Assembly (NCBI RefSeq): GCF_032118995.1
Contig: NC_092669.1
Span: 12,882,335 to 12,946,334, forward strand
Source of the DNA: Asterias amurensis
Lineage: Eukaryota; Echinodermata; Asteroidea; Forcipulatida; Asteriidae
Length of the DNA stretch: 64,000 bases
Reading direction: 5' to 3'
Shown here: positions 32,301 to 61,174 of the stretch, piece after piece
Position numbering within the stretch: position 1 is the stretch's first letter
Layout: the number at the start of each line of letters is the position of its first letter
Made by a program: the position numbers and the translations under genes
The notes under the pieces: generated by a model
Database searches by the model: none
Told to the model about the DNA's origin: nothing
Seen by the model: the letters and a program-made list of their open reading frames with translations, nothing else

Positions 32301-35300
32301 TTTCTTCTGCAGGCAAAGGAGTCATGGGAAATGAATCCAACTGAGAAATTGAGCTCAGCAGAGGTTGCAAAGACAAAAGGAACGGAGAAGTTTAAGGTAA
32401 GAAATTTTTTTATAAGATGATCAGTAAAGCCGGGTTCATACTTCCTGTGAAATCGAAGTGAATTCATATGGCATCACAGGGCTATTTGTCGTTGCGATTG
32501 TTTTGCAGGAGATGAGCGCAGCTCAACTGTTGCGAATTATTCATTGCTAAAACAATTTGTATCGCATTCGCTGGATAAGGCTTTACTCATATTGATTTGA
32601 AGGCAGTGGACAGTTTTTGAATTTTTATATTGACTGTTTTATATTGAATATTGAATATTTTATATTGAATGTTTTATATTGAATATTGAATATTTTATTT
32701 TGACTGTTTTATATTGCATGTTTTATATTGAATGCTTTATATTGCATGTTTTATATTGACTGTTTTATATTGACTGTTTTATATTGACTGTTTTATATTG
32801 AATATTTTAAATTGAATGTGGTATATTGCATGTTTTATATCGAAATCTTTATATTGGATGTTTTATATTGACTGATTTATATTTAATATTTTATATTGAT
32901 TGTTTTATATTGACTGTTTTATATTGAATATTGAATATTTTAGTTTGACTGTTTTATATTGAATATTTTATATTGCATTTTTTATATTGAATGCTTTATA
33001 TTGACTGTTTATATTGACTGTGTTATGTTGAATATTTTAGTTTGAATGCTTTGTTTTGAATGCTTTATTTTGAATGTTTTATATTGAATGTTTTATACTG
33101 ACTAATTTATACTGAATGTGTTAAATTGAATGGTTATTTTGATAGATTTTGGAACGATCTTGTTAGAATGATATTAAGCATGTTTTGACTTAATTTTAGG
33201 TCTCTGCTTACTCTGCTTTATACCCAAAGCATTTTGTTCATTTTTTGTTTGGTAGCCATTTTCCCTTTATTAGATTTGTAAAGTGAAAATGCTTAGGTGA
33301 AGTTCACAAAAAACATTTATTAACTTGTACCTTAATTTCTTTTCTCGAAGGGTTGTGAATACAAGAAAGCAGTGAAGCAATACAAGAGAATCACGGACTA
33401 CTTGGATCACGATTCCGAATTCTCAGAGGAAGAGAAGAAGACGTCAAACGAGCTTCTTTTGGCCGCACATCTTAATCTTGCAATGTCTTATATCAAGATG
33501 GAAGAGTTCACTCAAGCTGTTGAAGCATGTGATAAGGTTAGTACCGAGTATCATTCGCCCTCTCGGGGTGACCTCATGCACCTTAGGCCAGCCCCAAGTG
33601 ACCCGCTCCACAAGCAGGGCACAAGCTGACACGGGTGAGCCCCTGGAATGACGTCAAAGCTGTTTGAACATACGGGGGGCAGACCAGGGTCGACCCTGGG
33701 AAGCTAATCGAACGGACCCATAGTTATAGCAAGAAAAGTTCTCTTAAGAACATAATCTACCCAACAAATGGCTGACACATGGTGTTACCTCACCTTGTTA
33801 TGCCTAAAATCCTATATGAAATTATATGAAATGAAATCACAATTGACTTATTTCTCAATACTTCTTTGTCATAGGCGCTTGAGATCGATGGAAAAAACAT
33901 CAAAGGTCTGTTCCGACGAGGGCAGGCTAACCTTTCCATGGCTGACCCTGTCTTAGCAAAGAAAGACTTCAGTCAAGTTGTAGCTCTGGATCCAAACAAC
34001 AAAGCCGCTAAGAATCAACTCGTTATCTGTCAACATAAGATTAAACAAGCCAATGAAAAGGAGAAGAAACTCTATGGAAAGATGTTTGAGAAGTTTGCCG
34101 AGCGAGACAGAAAGGTTAGGACCAGAAATCTATCATGATTTGATGATGATTTTGGGGGTTGAACAAAGAATTGACTAGAGTGGGATTCGAACCAACGACC
34201 TCCGGATTAATGTGCCGGCGCTCTACCAACTGAGCTATCTAGCCCTCTATATCTTTTCGGGGCTGCCAGTTTTGATAATGTGACAAAAGCTCTGTTTCTC
34301 GCTGTGTTTCTTAGCCCCATAGCATACAGCCCTGTGGAAGCCCCAGCGTTTCTTTACCACCCAGTTTCCTTGGCACACTTTCACACTGTCCCCACTTAGG
34401 TCCCCAGTCTAAAGAATTCTGGTTGCACCTTTCCAGAATAACCCAGGTTTTTATCCATTACCCCTACTCCAGAGCAGGGGTTGCTATTCCCCGGGTAATT
34501 GCTAGGGAAGATCAGGGGTAAGTGTTCAGTGTGAAAGGGGCTGGTTGTTATTCCCTGGGGTTACCCTGTGTTTCAATGTTTCAAAATTTCAAATTGTTCA
34601 TCTTAAAGACGGTGGAGACTATTGGTAATTGTCAAAGACCAGTCTTTCCACATAAAGTATCTCAACATATGCCTAAAATAACAAACCTGTAAAAAGTTTG
34701 AGCTCAATTGGTCGTCGAAGTTGCGAGTCGAAGTTGCGAGATAACAATGAAAGAAAAAACACCCTTGTCACACAAAGTAGTGTGCTTTCAGACGCTTGAT
34801 TTCGATACCTCAAATTCAAAACGTGAGGTCTCAAAGTCTAATTCATGGAAAATTTCTTCTTTCTCGAAAACTATGTCCAGAGGGAGCCGTTCCTCACAAT
34901 GTTTTACACTATCAACCTCTCCCCATTACTCGTCACCAAGAAAGGTTTTATGATAATAATTGTTTTGAGTAACTACCAATAGTGTCCACTGCCTTTAAAG
35001 TTTAATGTTTCTCATGTTGCTTTATTACATTTCTTCAACAACACTTCAAGTTCTTTCTGGTATCAGGAAAACTTAAACTTAGTTTGAACTTCATTATTTT
35101 CTTGTTTACAGTCTGCGAGAAAAACTGAGTTTGTTTATTTGTTTGTTTTTCATTTTAGATTGAAGAAGCGACTAAACCTAGCACTGAGCTACCCACAGAC
35201 TATGGTGGCGTATTCAATAAAGAAGATGTGGATGCTCCTTCCAATGGTGGAGATGCACAAAGTAATGAACCATCAAATAGCAGTCAGGAAACAAGTGAGA

Positions 35301-35338
35301 CACCGAATACTGTTGGGGCAATGGAAGCGGAGGTATAG
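29306..35338 (+). CDS. FKBP4: FK506-binding protein 4/5-type peptidyl-prolyl isomerase and Hsp90 co-chaperone
   Basis: Exons: 29306-29549, 30002-30100, 30237-30398, 31339-31407, 31830-32008, 32313-32396, 33351-33536, 33875-34114, 35159-35338; 480 residues (human FKBP52 459). Two FKBP domains then TPRs. The first (~33-143) keeps the FKBP pocket residues: Tyr in VHYVG, Asp in EFDSS, Phe in FSF, Val-Ile and Trp in GRVIKAWD, Tyr in YAYG. It should therefore be an active prolyl isomerase. The second (~155-258) lacks the pocket Trp (EGLERGL) and is probably structural, as in the family. KAKESWEMN starts the TPR part (~260-400), which binds the Hsp90 MEEVD tail: SHLNLAM-like AAHLNLAMSYIKM, GLFRRGQANL, DPNNKAAKNQL. 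The acidic tail is divergent. It cannot be split into FKBP51 or FKBP52, which are vertebrate duplicates. AATAAA at 35561-35566 fits its 3' end. Confidence 0.95.
29602..29705 (+). mobile_element. tRNA-derived SINE (GGGCTAGATAGCTC family)
   Basis: The A box is GCTCAGGTGGTGAAG and the B box GGTTCGAATCC, with acceptor-like GGCTAGA matched to TCTAGT. The head is followed by the shared tail. It lies in FKBP4 intron 1. The anticodon arm is malformed, so this is not a tRNA gene. Confidence 0.75.
30590..30690 (-). mobile_element. tRNA-derived SINE fragment, second family
   Basis: The sequence around TCAGCGGTTAGCTTGGGGGA and TTTTGATTGCAAGTCCTGCA is repeated at 62015-62185. The reverse strand carries a degenerate B box and A box. 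It lies in FKBP4 intron 3. Confidence 0.55.
30728..31287 (+). mobile_element. GTGGACAC-family MITE interrupted by another element
   Basis: Both ends are present (CACACTGGACACC and AATAGTGTCCACTGCC) but the copy is ~180 bp too long, because a second inverted-repeat element sits inside at 30834-31028. It lies in FKBP4 intron 3. Confidence 0.85.
30834..31028. mobile_element. Nested ~195 bp MITE
   Basis: Its ends AATAGATCGATCCATTAG and (inverted) AATAGACCGATCCAATAAG form ~19 bp imperfect inverted repeats. It breaks the GCTCAATTGGTCGTTG sequence of the host MITE. It is CG-rich inside, with CACGTG words. Confidence 0.75.
32104..32185 (-). mobile_element. SINE/LINE 3' tail fragment
   Basis: AATAATAATAATAAC followed by TGTATAGCGCCATCTATC is, in reverse, the GCGCTATATA plus ATT-repeat end seen at the SINE at 40546-40897 and typical of L2-clade tails. 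It lies in FKBP4 intron 5. Confidence 0.5.
32605..33145. repeat. AT-rich tandem array, 12-14 bp units
   Basis: About 40 degenerate TGTTTTATATTGAC / ATATTGAATATTTTA units fill most of FKBP4 intron 6. Confidence 0.9.
33551..33727 (-). mobile_element. Truncated MITE beside an FKBP4 splice donor
   Basis: A reverse-orientation relative of 37936-38187: shared TTCGCCCTCTCG, CCACAAGCAGG, GAGCCCCTGGAATGACGTCA and the end GTCGACCCTGGGAAGCTAAT. It begins ~14 bases after the donor at 33537. Confidence 0.8.
34150..34250 (-). mobile_element. tRNA-derived SINE (GGGCTAGATAGCTC family)
   Basis: The reverse strand has a near-perfect head (GGGCTAGATAGCTCAGTTGG, B box GGTTCGAATCCC) and the shared tail. The anticodon loop has C instead of U at position 33. 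It lies in FKBP4 intron 8. Confidence 0.8.
34603..35000 (+). mobile_element. GTGGACAC-family MITE, full length
   Basis: It runs from TTAAAGACGGTGGAGACTAT to AATAGTGTCCACTGCCTTTA, about 398 bp. It lies in FKBP4 intron 8. Confidence 0.88.
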
Positions 35339-35890
35339 GGATGATAACCCAACTGCTGTTTCATGTCCTCGTTTCAAGCACTGACTTGTAAAATACAGCT
35401 TAGAATTCAATTCTCTCATTGAAAATGCCTGAAATTTAATAATTAAATTAGTTTTATTCCCGATTGCGACTATCATTGGTTGAAATGATCAAAAACTCTT
35501 TATCTCAGGTGTGGAAATTTGGGTTGAAATGAAACATTTTTAATGGTTGATGATGTATAAAATAAATGCAGTTTATTTCACAAGATAACCACAGTATGTT
35601 TGGTTGACTGTAGGATTGGAATTGTTATAGACAGTTTGACCTTTGACATGTCATGATTGCGACACAGGGCCTGTACTTCCTGCAGGCACAAAGTGTACAC
35701 AGGTCCGTGAAAGAAAACTAAACCCGACTCTTCAGTAGAACCTCTAAATCTATTCAGCTGGTTATTTTGACAGCTTAAAATGTAAAACTTCCTGATGTTA
35801 ATGGTTACAATGTAGAATTTTGCTTGCCAGGAAATGTTCAACTACAAATGGGCCCAGGTTTAGAAAGAAGCTGCAAACCAAGTGTCGTTA

Positions 35891-36252
35891 TTTAAGGCAC
35901 TGGACGCTACTGGTAATTGTCAAAGACCAGTCTTCTCCCTTGGTGTATCTCAACATATGCATATAAACCAAAAACTGAACAAAATTTGAACTCAATTGGT
36001 TGTTGAATTTGCGAGAGAATAATGTAAGAAAAAACACCCTTGTTGCACAAGTTGTGTGCTTTCAGATGCATGAATTCAAGACCTCAACTGAGGCCTTGAA
36101 TTCAATTCAATATTTAGTGAGAAAACTGCCTGACTTCAGAGGGAACCTTTTCTCACAATGTTATGAACAGCTCGCCATACTTGTTACCAAGTAAGTTTTT
36201 TTATGCTTACAATTATTTTGATAAATAACCAGTGGTGTCCAGTGCCTTGAAA
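35891..36252 (+). mobile_element. GTGGACAC-family MITE, full length
   Basis: It runs from TTTAAGGCACTGGACGCTAC to GGTGTCCAGTGCCTTGAA with the family core between. Confidence 0.87.
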
Positions 36253-37229
36253 TCTATTAAAATAGATAATTAAAATGTAAAATAATGTTCGAAGTAAAAT
36301 GAACTATTTGGAATGTCTTGTATGGATCGTCGAAAGTAGTAGATAGCTCTTAAATTTTCCCTGTGAAACTGAAAGTTAATCGGATGTTATATCTGGAAAT
36401 ACTGAACTTTAGACGTGGAATATTATAAAAGGAATCAACGTTCATTGAAATAAATGTTTGAATATTTGAAAGCTTTAATAGTGCATAGTTTCTGCTTAAA
36501 ACTGGTAGAATTTCCAAGTATTTGTTATTTTATTTTAAGAGCAAACCATCGACGATGCATCTGATGTCATTGATGATGTCATTTATAAATGACACTTTTC
36601 TGCATGTTATGCCGAGTTAAAGATGGATCGAGAAATAAAACTTACTATTTTCTGTTTTTACATATTTTTTATAAGTTTGCTAAAAATAATCACACTTCTT
36701 TATTTTAATGCAATTAACAAAATGACCATCGGACAAAATGACTTCTCAAAACAAGTCATTGTTGAGGACTGTGAGTCTGCAACTTTTTTCCTCAGTTCAT
36801 GATTTGACATTATTTATCTTTCTTAATCTTCCAGTTTCTTAAAATAGATAGGGAGACATCACAGTGAAGAAAGACTTTTCCCTTTGTTTTGATCAAACTT
36901 CAACGTTTCTTTTTGAGATGCTTTGTCAAGCTCCAGGTGTAATCTTCAATCTTGAATTGTTTTACTCTCCTAAAAGCATGGCTGCTGTCCTGGAGAGGGT
37001 GGGTTGCAAAATCCATTTGTGCTCTGTGCTTGTGCTGTCCATGAATTGAATTGCCCGTTTTGATGACCAAGATTTATATTTGTTGTAATCTAGGAAGCCT
37101 GTAAACATCTAGATGTAAATGAATTAAAAGTTGAAGCCCTGTTTATGACCAAGCTTCAAGATGTTTATTAGTGGCATGTAGAGAGTTGTTTAATGTCTAG
37201 AACACAAGATATTGTAAATCTGGGGAGCT

Positions 37230-37427
37230 TTAACTCCAAATGAAGAAGAAAAAGCTTGGATTTTTCAGGATTTTTCATTTTTGTATAAACAGCAGGGCCC
37301 AATTTCATTGCTCCGCTTTTTACCTCTGAACTCCAAATGAAGAAGAAAAAGCTTGGATTTTTTAGGATTTTTCATTTTTGTATAAACAGCAGGGCCCAAT
37401 TTCATTGCTCTGCTTTTTACCTCTGAA
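37230..37427. repeat. Tandem duplication, 97 bp unit, 2 copies
   Basis: CTCCAAATGAAGAAGAAAAA at 37234 recurs at 37331, and the full unit including CAGCAGGGCCCAATTTCATT is duplicated with ~4 changes. This is a recent event. Confidence 0.92.
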
Positions 37428-37935
37428 TTCCGTACTCCCTATTACCTGTCTCCACTTACTGTGCAACCACCACATTTCTGCGCTAGCTGTGTATAAATTA
37501 AAAGAATGCATAGTACGAGGAGAACGCACGCGCATAAGCAAAAATGTCCTTCTAACCCGTGAAATACATGTGATGTAAGTACATAATTCCCTGCTTCCTA
37601 AGGCTTAAGCGCTGATTCTTTGCTTATGGAAAGCCATAAAAATGGGCTCTGATCAAAAGTCAAAATTGTGGAAAGTTTAACATGAAGCATTTATAATATA
37701 AATTGTTTTAGCTTAATGTTTTGCTTTCTCGCAATGCTCTATTTGTTTTTGGTATATCTCATGTGAATATAGTGTTGCATGCTTGCAGGTTTATCAGTAT
37801 GAATGATAAGGATATTAAAAATATGAATTCATTATACATTGAGGAATGTGTGTAGTTGAAACTTTCATGAAATGTCTGTGGCTATGAAGTTATTATTGAT
37901 ACAGCACCTATACAGTAGTTTACCATACTCCCGAT

Positions 37936-38187
37936 GGGTGCGTTCGTTTAGCTTCCCTGGGTCGACCCGGGTGTGCCCCCGCTGCGTTTGAATAGCTTTG
38001 ACGTCATTCCAGGGGCTCACTCAGGTCATCTCCCAGTGCCTGCTTGTGGAGTGGGTCACTTGGGGGTGACCCGAGGGGCATGGCGTTACCACGAGAGGGC
38101 GAGTGTGATCGTTCAATTAGCTCTTGTCAGGGGCTCACCTGAGTGAGCACTGCGAGGTGGACCCAGGGAAGCTAATCCAACGCAACC
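37936..38187 (+). mobile_element. ~250 bp GC-rich MITE with ~28 bp inverted ends
   Basis: The left end GCGTTCGTTTAGCTTCCCTG continues GGTCGACC; the right end is its inverse with few changes. GATG flanks both sides as a possible short target duplication. A truncated relative is at 33551-33727. Confidence 0.82.
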
Positions 38188-38287
38188 GATGAACTACCTC
38201 GTAATGTAAATCAACAAACTTGTACAACAGTTTTATAACTCTTGCAGTAGGCACTACTAAAACATTGAGTTCAATCTACCTCTAGCC

Positions 38288-38372
38288 ACCGGGCAATCTT
38301 GGTAGTCTAGTTGGTTAGACACTGCTCTAGAATTCCAAAGGTTGAGGGTTCAAACCCCATCCAAGTAATATG
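38288..38372 (+). mobile_element. tRNA-like SINE head
   Basis: TGGTAGTCTAGTTGGTTAGA (A box) and GGGTTCAAACCCC (B box) sit in tRNA spacing, with an untidy anticodon arm. Confidence 0.55.
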
Positions 38373-38639
38373 CATGTGATTTTTTTCACAGAACTCGGGA
38401 AAGAACTTATAGTGTAAAGTGCCAACACATAACTATCCCGATGCAAATTTAACAACTCCTGAGTTTATGACACAAAAGCTAAAACTTCTCACATGAAGAG
38501 TGTAGTATCTTGCCTGCCAGGAAATGCCCAAGAATGTACGAATCATTTTTTTTGTAAGCAAACGTTACATGGTCCCGTCTGTTTAGAATGACTGTCTTAG
38601 GACAACAAAATGGAGACATCCAAAATTTTACATCAACTT

Positions 38640-39883
38640 TTGAAAATTTATTAGTATTATACCGATACATAATCGGTACAGTTTAAATATGTTGTACATT
38701 AATTATAAGAAAAGTTTAATGTACACAACACAATGTTTTTAAAATAATGACTACACAAATACACTAATAATTTATAACAAAATACATTAATATTGATGGC
38801 CATCACCATTTATGATCTACACATAAATAGTTGAATTAAGTTTCACATAGAAAGAATGCATTTTCTACATATTTTAATATACTATCCCCTTTCCATACCA
38901 TCCTGAGCTTTTGATCTTTTTGACTGGATCTTAGTACATGTACTCAAAATGTAATCCATTTTACCTGGAATCCACATATAGGTCAATTACTCGGTGTCAT
39001 TAAAAATAACTATATGACTTTAACCGGTACATATATATACTTTAAAGGGTGGTATTATGTTGATATTAATATTATTAAGATATTGATATTAGTAACACTG
39101 CTACTATTACAGTTAAATATAAAGTGTTTGGTTTAAACGGATGTGTACTAAGTTAATTGTCACATAAGCGTGAATGCAATACTGAAAAATATAGCGCTTC
39201 TGCTTCCCATTTACATCCAGGTTCTTAAACTAGAGGCCTACAAACTAAAAAAGTTAAATTTTTAATTCAGTTAAATAACCATACCGCCAGTGCAAAACGT
39301 ATCTCCTAAAATAGCATTCAAATTACAGGCAGTTTTGAAAATGTCAAAACATTATCTAGTTTGAAATTACCGGAATGTACACACTAAACGAACATACGCT
39401 GAGATACAACATTTCTGCATAGAGTATTTGCAGTGACGCGGCAAAATGTTAACCAAATGAAAATATTACGCACCTATCTTTTACTTCTCCTTCCCCCTAA
39501 AAAACCCCCACCAAAAACAAAAATGCACCTAAATATATCAATATTAATACTATTCATCACAAATAAATAAACAACAGGAGTAAACGACAGATAAACACAA
39601 ATGATCCAAGTTAAGTTCAATGACTTTGTTCTACTTTGGGCCAAGGTTGGGGGCTAACATAAAGTAATAATTGACGTAGTGATACACCATAGATTAAGAT
39701 TAATAAGTCCTCATTTACAACATTCTAATCCAAATTTTACAAATAGAATTCACCTTTTTTTTTATTGCAGACTTTTCGTAATACTTCAGCTACTACTTCA
39801 GTAACTGTTTCAGTTGAACTTGCTTGGTGGATCGCTGGCCATTGAACGAAAACGCATCCGTAATAAAATAACCTTGTTGAACA
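38640..39883 (-). other. Probable 3' UTR or downstream DNA of TMEM41B
   Basis: AT-rich DNA without coding signal, read leftward from the TMEM41B stop. The reverse complement has AATAAA-type signals, for example at 38647-38652. Around 39135-39210 there is half of the hairpin repeat seen complete at 51300-51447. Confidence 0.35.
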
Positions 39884-40200
39884 ACACTCGTTTCAGACAG
39901 GCGTGTCGGAGTCACGCCGAACCAAATAGATTAGAAGCGACTCTAGGTCAACCAAAATAAATTTTGGTTTAAGACAGGCGAACTAAACATAACATTTACT
40001 TTGGCTTGGCTCATATGACAAGATCGACGTCTGAAACCAAGTTGCTCCAGAGTCATTCCGAATGACTGCAACTGTCGATCATTCGCCTTCTAGCGCGTCC
40101 AGTCATTCTTAACTATTTCAGAAACCAAACTTTTCATGTACTTAATTCAGAATTTGGTTTTGGCGTGACTGTAGAGCGCCTGTCTGAAACGGGTGTTATA
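39884..40200. mobile_element. ~315 bp MITE with ~45 bp inverted ends
   Basis: Left ACTCGTTTCAGACAGGCGTG then GAGTCACGCC; right inverted CCCGTTTCAGACAGGCGCTC then AGTCACGCC. It ends 23 bases downstream of the TMEM41B stop codon, so it would lie inside its 3' UTR. A fragment recurs at 52730-52790. Confidence 0.82.
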
Positions 40201-40222
40201 TAACATAATCAGAGGTTAATTA

Positions 40223-43200
40223 TTACTCAAATTTCTTGCCCAATCTATTTTTCAATATAACGGGTAATATAGACACAATAGCTAGTACGGCTAAAACAAT
40301 AACTGAAGTCCATGATACAGTGTCTCCATAGTGACTCAAGTCATATAAAGTAGTTCCGGCTTGAATTGCTACAAATGACGGGGGAGCTACTCCTAGAAAA
40401 AACACAAGAGAAGATCATTATTTAGCCATGATGTACTAACAATGTATGTTTTATAAGTGACCATAACCTCTGAGAGCTTCATCCTCATTTAAGATGAGCA
40501 CCCCTACTCTTGGTTCGGGATGCAAGTCAGAAGCCATACAACCGGGGTGTCGTGGCCGAGTGGATAAGAGCACCGAACTCAAGCTCTGATGCTTCTGTTC
40601 AGCAGAGTGTGGGTTCGAATCCAGGTCGTGACACTTGTGTCCCCGAGCAAGACACTTAACTATAATTGCTTCTCTCCACCCAGGGGTAAATGGGTACCTG
40701 TGAGGGCAGAGATGGTTCTTGTGATTGGTTTAGCCATGTAGCGCATATAATTGTCGCACAGGCTGTATACTCCCCAGGGAGCTAGTGGTTTAAGGAATGA
40801 TTTAAGGCCCAGTGACCAGGGGTAATAATGTCGGAAGCGCTTTGAGACACCCCGTGAAAAAGCGCTATATAAAAACCGTGTATTATTATTATTATTAATA
40901 ACTGCTAGGTAGCCGGGGATCAGACCCAAGTTACGATATAACCTTGGAAGCGGTAGCCAGGGACTTTTTATTTCAGATATCATTTTTTATAAAAGATACA
41001 TTAATGTATGAACTAACAAAAACGCTTGACATACCTAAGAAAGTCCCAATGAAGAATGGTGTAATGGGAACCTTGAGGACCGGTGAGGTAATATTGATAA
41101 ACCAATTAGGTAGAAACGGCGTGATTCGTAGAAAAATAATATAGTTCAGCAGATGCTCTCGCTGTTTGGCAACCTGGAAAACAAAAAGGAAATAATAATG
41201 TATATTAGAACTTTGTTATAACTTGATCCATCTACACTGCACTCAACAAAGTAAACTTTAGAGGAAAGATTTACAGAATCCCTAATATCAATTAAGTATT
41301 GAAACAACTTTTTTCAGAGCATCAAAGATCTGTTTATGTTGCTGCCACAGATCTTTGTCTTATGGTATTATGTATGCTTCAAAAATCAACACAATTGAAT
41401 TTTACACAATTAGTATGTTTTTCGTCAAGGAGGTTCATTTATTCAATGGAAATATTCAAGTCAGCCGGACTATTCCGGTAAATACTAGTTAACTGGCCCG
41501 AAGCTTAAAACTTAAACCCTGCCCTTGTTCTCTAACAAATAATGTCAAAATGAGAAACAAAAATTCAAAATGAAGATCTTTATCTTTCCTGTACAGCCAT
41601 CTGCTTTTTTTTGCTGCAAAAATTATTGCAAAGTTTTAATTTCATTTCATTTCTAACAATTCACAAAGTACAAACGGAAACGATTACTCAAAAGATTTCT
41701 ATCTGACGTTGTTTTTGGATAAAAAAAAAACACAATAGTGAACAAACGAGTGTTTTGGTAGCTACTGTTGGTTATTGAAAACATTAATCGCTATGAAATA
41801 AGTCGCGTAACTCACCGTTTTAGACCAACTTTCTACTTTCTCTGGTATATACTTCATAACAAGGCGTACACCGACGAGGTAGGATATTAAATAACAATTA
41901 GACGCTCCGATGGCTGAACACTGCAGATTAAAAAGAACAAAAACAAACCATTTTGTTATTTCCATTTTAGTGACTTAGGAAATTTTCTTTTAGAAAAACT
42001 TCCTTGCATAGAAGTACAGCAGCTTTCGATAGTATAAAACATTTCGTGAATCATTTCACTTTGTATCATGTGGTTATGGACAAAAAATAGTTGCTACCCA
42101 TAACAATTTTAATAAAAAGCTTTTAATGATGCCATTTATTTAGTGGTACTTACCAAACAAACCAGGAGTAATGCAAGAGGGAATGGGAATAAGAACCCAG
42201 ACAGAATGCTGAGAAAGATGGAGCCTGGAATTGCAAATGTCTGTAAACTAAAAACAGCTAAGGAATACAAGATACAATCATTTTTTTTTTTTTCTTAATT
42301 GCTATCTCTTCATTAATTCAGCCATGATATTTGGTCCCTGGGAAAAAAGGACAATATTATTGAGTAAATCTGTATGGTGGAGGCTTTACATAATAGACTT
42401 TTTCAAGCTATTTCATCATAGTTATTGGAAAGGTTTGCGGTAACACCATGTAATGACTATCTCTAATGAGTTGGGGAGGTTCTGAAAAGAACCGCTGGTT
42501 TTCGCTCGTCTTCTGGAGAAAGCTGGTTGTTCTGAATTATCCAAGGTCAAAAATATTGGAAATAAGACCCAAGTAGGAGGAATATTTTCCCTCTGAATAT
42601 TACTGTTTTTGACTTTTGCATTACCTTACAATCTCTTATGGACTTTGTTGTCACATCAAAAGCATTTTTAAACAAAGTAGGCTACCCCCTTCAAAAAACA
42701 AATCAACAAACAAACAAACTAATTGATTCAAAATGCTTTGAACTCAAGATACAAAAGGATACAATATATAAGTTACGAAGAATGCCACTAAGACGGTGAC
42801 GTAGTACGTTTTACTATAGCGAGATAAGACTCTTCCTAGTGCTTTGGCATCTTCAATATCTCTTGGCAGTTTGATGTACTGGACCTCGTCTCTGCAGAGA
42901 AAAAAACAAACATTTAGATGGTTAGCATTCTTCAATGAACAAGCTAGCGAATATGTGCAAGGTGTGATCATTGAATGAAAGGTCTTGAACTTCACTCTTG
43001 AAAGAACACAGCAATTTTCCACTGGTAACAGGGAACTTCTAGGAGAAAAATGTTAGTTGGCCTGGTACTTCAGAAGACAACGAAGGCAATGCCTCCATGC
43101 CCCCTCGTATTGCCTTGGTGCCCTTGAAATGCTCCAGTAGTAATTTTCAATTTCCTCAAAGGGTGCCCTTCACCAAGAGGAACATGCCTGGTGGGTGCCC

Positions 43201-44402
43201 TTGCCCTTGCAAAGGGCACAATAGCAAAAACCACAGGGCACCATCAGCACTACTGCAATTGCTGCATGTGCTGTGGGTTATTTCAAGGCATGCATTGTTT
43301 CAACTTGGTTTCATTTGGCCAAACTACAAATGTTTGCCCCAAATTCCTCCCAGTTTAAAAAAATCATGGCGAGGACCCTGATAGCATAGAGTTATAATTG
43401 GAATTGGAACTTGGATTATTACAAGTCTACTACATGTACGACATTTGCAACATTACCACAGTTCAGTCGATTCAATGTTACATAGTCCAATTCCAATTAT
43501 AATTTTATACTGTTGATTTTTAAAAAATTAACTTAATACTTACGGATCCAATTGTGGGAAACTGTAGTAAACAAATGTCATAAAACCTAATGCTGAGATG
43601 AATATCAGAGCAAGAATAATGAAAGATCTGGTCGTTTTACCCGGCTGGTCATCAGGTGGTGATTCGTCTGCAGGTTTTAAAAATAGATTTGAACAAACGT
43701 TAAATTTGAAAGAAAGATGTACAATTCACCACCCCCCCCCCCCCCCCAGCACCTTACAACTTATCATAACTGCATGACTGCTATTGTGTTTTATTTAATA
43801 ATTGTTTAACACTAAGTCTAATTAATATGATTTCCTAATCATAAATAACTTAAACTAAAAAGAGAGTACAGTGGCCAATGGTTGGTGGAGTAGGCCTATA
43901 GAAAACTGAGATTCTTGAACAATTTGGCCTTGCCTTGGGCTTACTTTTATTAATAAATTGCAATTTCTCCCCCTATTAATTATTTTAATTAAAATTACTG
44001 CATATATAATTATAAAAGTAGCCTATTTATTACAGTAGTATTATAAAAATTACCATTGCAAAGCATTGGTAGACAGGAAGAAGAAGAGCTAGTTATGTTC
44101 ACATGTAGTTATCTTTGTTTATGAGTCGGTGTTTACTGTATCCGGTCTTTGTTGTCATCATGCAGTGAACATGTGACCATCTAAAAATGTCAGGTGGTCA
44201 ATTTCATCATTCCATCCATAACCAGTTGAATGATGTACAGTTCAGAAGTCTGATTATTTACACCCCTAAATCACCATTGTTTTAAACAAAAGTTACACAA
44301 ATGATACCTTCATAGTTAGTTTTATTACTCACCAATTTTAGAGGAATTATCTTCATTTTCTCCTCTTATAGGAGGCCGTTTATAAACCGTTTCAGCAGCC
44401 AT
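40223..44402 (-). CDS. TMEM41B: TMEM41B, ER phospholipid scramblase with VTT domain (7 exons)
   Basis: Exons in order of transcription: 44402-44333, 43667-43544, 42891-42763, 42247-42154, 41920-41816, 41173-41035, 40392-40223; 276 residues (human 291). Known role of the family: ER-resident lipid scramblase needed for autophagosome and lipoprotein formation, and a host factor for some RNA viruses. Seen: acidic cytosolic N-terminus, TM1 SFIILALIFISALGFMTFVY, the signature LPRDIEDAKALGRVLSRY, TFAIPGSIFLSILSGF, GASNCYLISYLVG, the VTT-core FLRITPFLPNWFINITSP, and the end GVAPPSFVAIQAGTTLY then KNRLGKKFE. The intron 3 boundary was chosen because it restores the family sequence FLQTFAIPGS exactly. 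It is head-to-head with TTLL1, with 520 bp between start codons. It is the single TMEM41B-type gene seen here; TMEM41A is less similar. Confidence 0.96.
40546..40897 (+). mobile_element. Full-length composite SINE with tRNA-Leu/Ser-like head and ATT tail
   Basis: The head is TCGTGGCCGAGTGGATAAGA with B box GGGTTCGAATCC. The middle, from CCCCGAGCAAGACACTTAAC, resembles the conserved central domain of long-lived SINEs (Deu-like, not certain). The 3' end is AAAAAGCGCTATATAAA followed by ATT repeats, as in L2-clade tails. It lies in TMEM41B intron 6. Confidence 0.85.
42430..42515 (+). repeat. Interspersed ~100 bp repeat, copy 2 of 3
   Basis: GGTTTGCGGTAACACCATGT and GAGTTGGGGAGGTTCTGAAA match 17322-17425. 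It lies in TMEM41B intron 3. Confidence 0.7.

Positions 44403-61174
<16,772 letters not shown>

Larger units (their letters stand above)
35339..37938. other. FKBP4 3' flank and intergenic DNA
   Basis: A polyadenylation signal lies at 35561. One MITE (35891-36252) and a 97 bp tandem duplication follow. Nothing coding is recognised. Confidence 0.55.

Noticed and set aside
40660-40983. Minus-strand frame of 107 codons in TMEM41B intron 6
   Set aside because: It lies across the composite SINE and its flank and has no domain.
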